Shown here: positions 31,468-31,669 of the stretch, piece by piece
How the letters are laid out: each line of letters begins with the position of its first letter
Numbering within the stretch: the first letter of the stretch is position 1
NCBI GenBank assembly: GCA_003022745.1
Contig: PXSU01000074.1
Span: 1 to 31,669, forward strand
Origin: Halobacteriales archaeon SW_9_67_25
GTDB taxonomy: Archaea; Halobacteriota; Halobacteria; Halobacteriales; Haloarculaceae
DNA length: 31,669 nucleotides
Direction: 5' to 3'
Position numbers and translations under genes: made by a program
Notes under the pieces: model-generated
The model's input: only the letters and a program-made list of their open reading frames with translations
What the model was told of the DNA's origin: nothing
Databases searched by the model: none

Positions 31468-31669
31468 TCAGAGCGCGTTTTCGAGCGCACCCGCGACCTC
31501 GCGGGCTTTCTCTGCGAGTGCCTCGGGGACGTTCCCGGCCTCGACTGCCGCGTCGAGTTCGTCGTCGTCGACGCGCCGGACCGTCCCGTCGGGCGTCCGG
31601 ACCACGTCGACGTGGAGGTCGACGTACCGGACCTCCTCGGGAAAGACCTCCACGGGGGTACAGACGTTG
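31468..31669 (-). CDS. C-terminal part of a FAU-1/DUF402-like protein (partial)
   Basis: The last 66 or so residues of a gene that enters from the right edge: VCTPVEVFPEEVRYVDLHVD, then VVRTPDGTVRRVDDDELDAA and VPEALAEKAREVAGALEN. The pattern of strand, strand, acidic strand and C-terminal helix with EVRYVDL and VVR-x-PDG matches the DUF402 domain. In archaea this forms the C-terminus of the FAU-1/RNase E-G-like RNA-binding protein. The N-terminal part is outside the window, so the full domain set cannot be checked. Confidence 0.7.
   Translation of the reverse strand, partial: NVCTPVEVFPEEVRYVDLHVDVVRTPDGTVRRVDDDELDAAVEAGNVPEALAEKAREVAGALENAL

Overview
The window is a GC-rich (roughly two thirds G+C), gene-dense stretch of a haloarchaeal chromosome (class Halobacteria). 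Evidence is the acidic predicted proteome, archaeal-type enzymes (archaeal ThrRS with its own N-terminal editing domain, GTP cyclohydrolase III, a separate GMP synthase PP-ATPase subunit, proteasome-assembly-chaperone-like protein), haloarchaeal-only small families, Tat lipoproteins with threonine/proline-rich linkers, and many TATA-like boxes about 27 bases before the start codon, as expected for leaderless haloarchaeal mRNAs. A Haloarcula-like relative is likely, but this is an inference. I see no tRNA, rRNA or CRISPR array.

Layout. 1-6.4 kb: trpB (cut by the left edge), a stub of a PIN-domain (VapC) toxin, an MBL-fold hydrolase, and a tightly overlapping minus-strand operon pyrG-guaAb-DUF7126-hypothetical. 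Then come a 3'-truncated AbrB/VapB-like antitoxin gene and an alpha/beta hydrolase that run into each other. 6.4-13.8 kb: a PspA-like coiled-coil protein, thrS, a uspA-GCS2-like ligase pair, a DUF4352 lipoprotein, a broken tatC and a histidine phosphatase. 13.8-19.4 kb: a CcdA-TlpA thiol-redox pair, a zinc-ribbon micro-protein, an MBL/winged-helix hydrolase, a HAD phosphatase, an MTH865-like protein, a broken DUF2391-like membrane protein and arfA. 19.4-20.1 kb is a lower-GC scar with the 5' part of an IS4/ISH8-type transposase gene. 20.1-24.4 kb: DUF2283, dihydrofolate reductase, an RsmB/NOP-type RNA methyltransferase with its PUA-like half as a separate gene, a PAC2 protein and a BNR-repeat beta-propeller. 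24.4-31.7 kb: a small membrane protein, a 7TM histidine kinase split by a deletion, uvrA, a LURP-one protein, a YdjM-type membrane protein with an early amber codon, and the end of a FAU-1/DUF402-like gene.

Two things stand out. First, five short palindromic elements (about 80-102 nt, at least two sequence families, two of them with paired compensatory changes) share the same ends, CTGATAC at one side and GTATGA at the other. In three cases the first end supplies the stop codon of the upstream gene. In two of those the other end carries an ATG exactly 77 nt later, in frame with the next gene. I do not recognise a described element with this property. Second, many otherwise core genes are broken: tatC, a DUF2391-like gene and a histidine kinase each lack an internal membrane segment and change frame at the junction; the YdjM gene has a Trp-to-amber change just after a good promoter and start; PAC2 has no usable start codon before its conserved N-terminus. 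The antitoxin 5' half and toxin 3' half lie 4.6 kb apart in orientations that one inversion would rejoin. These lesions could be real decay or assembly errors; raw reads would decide.
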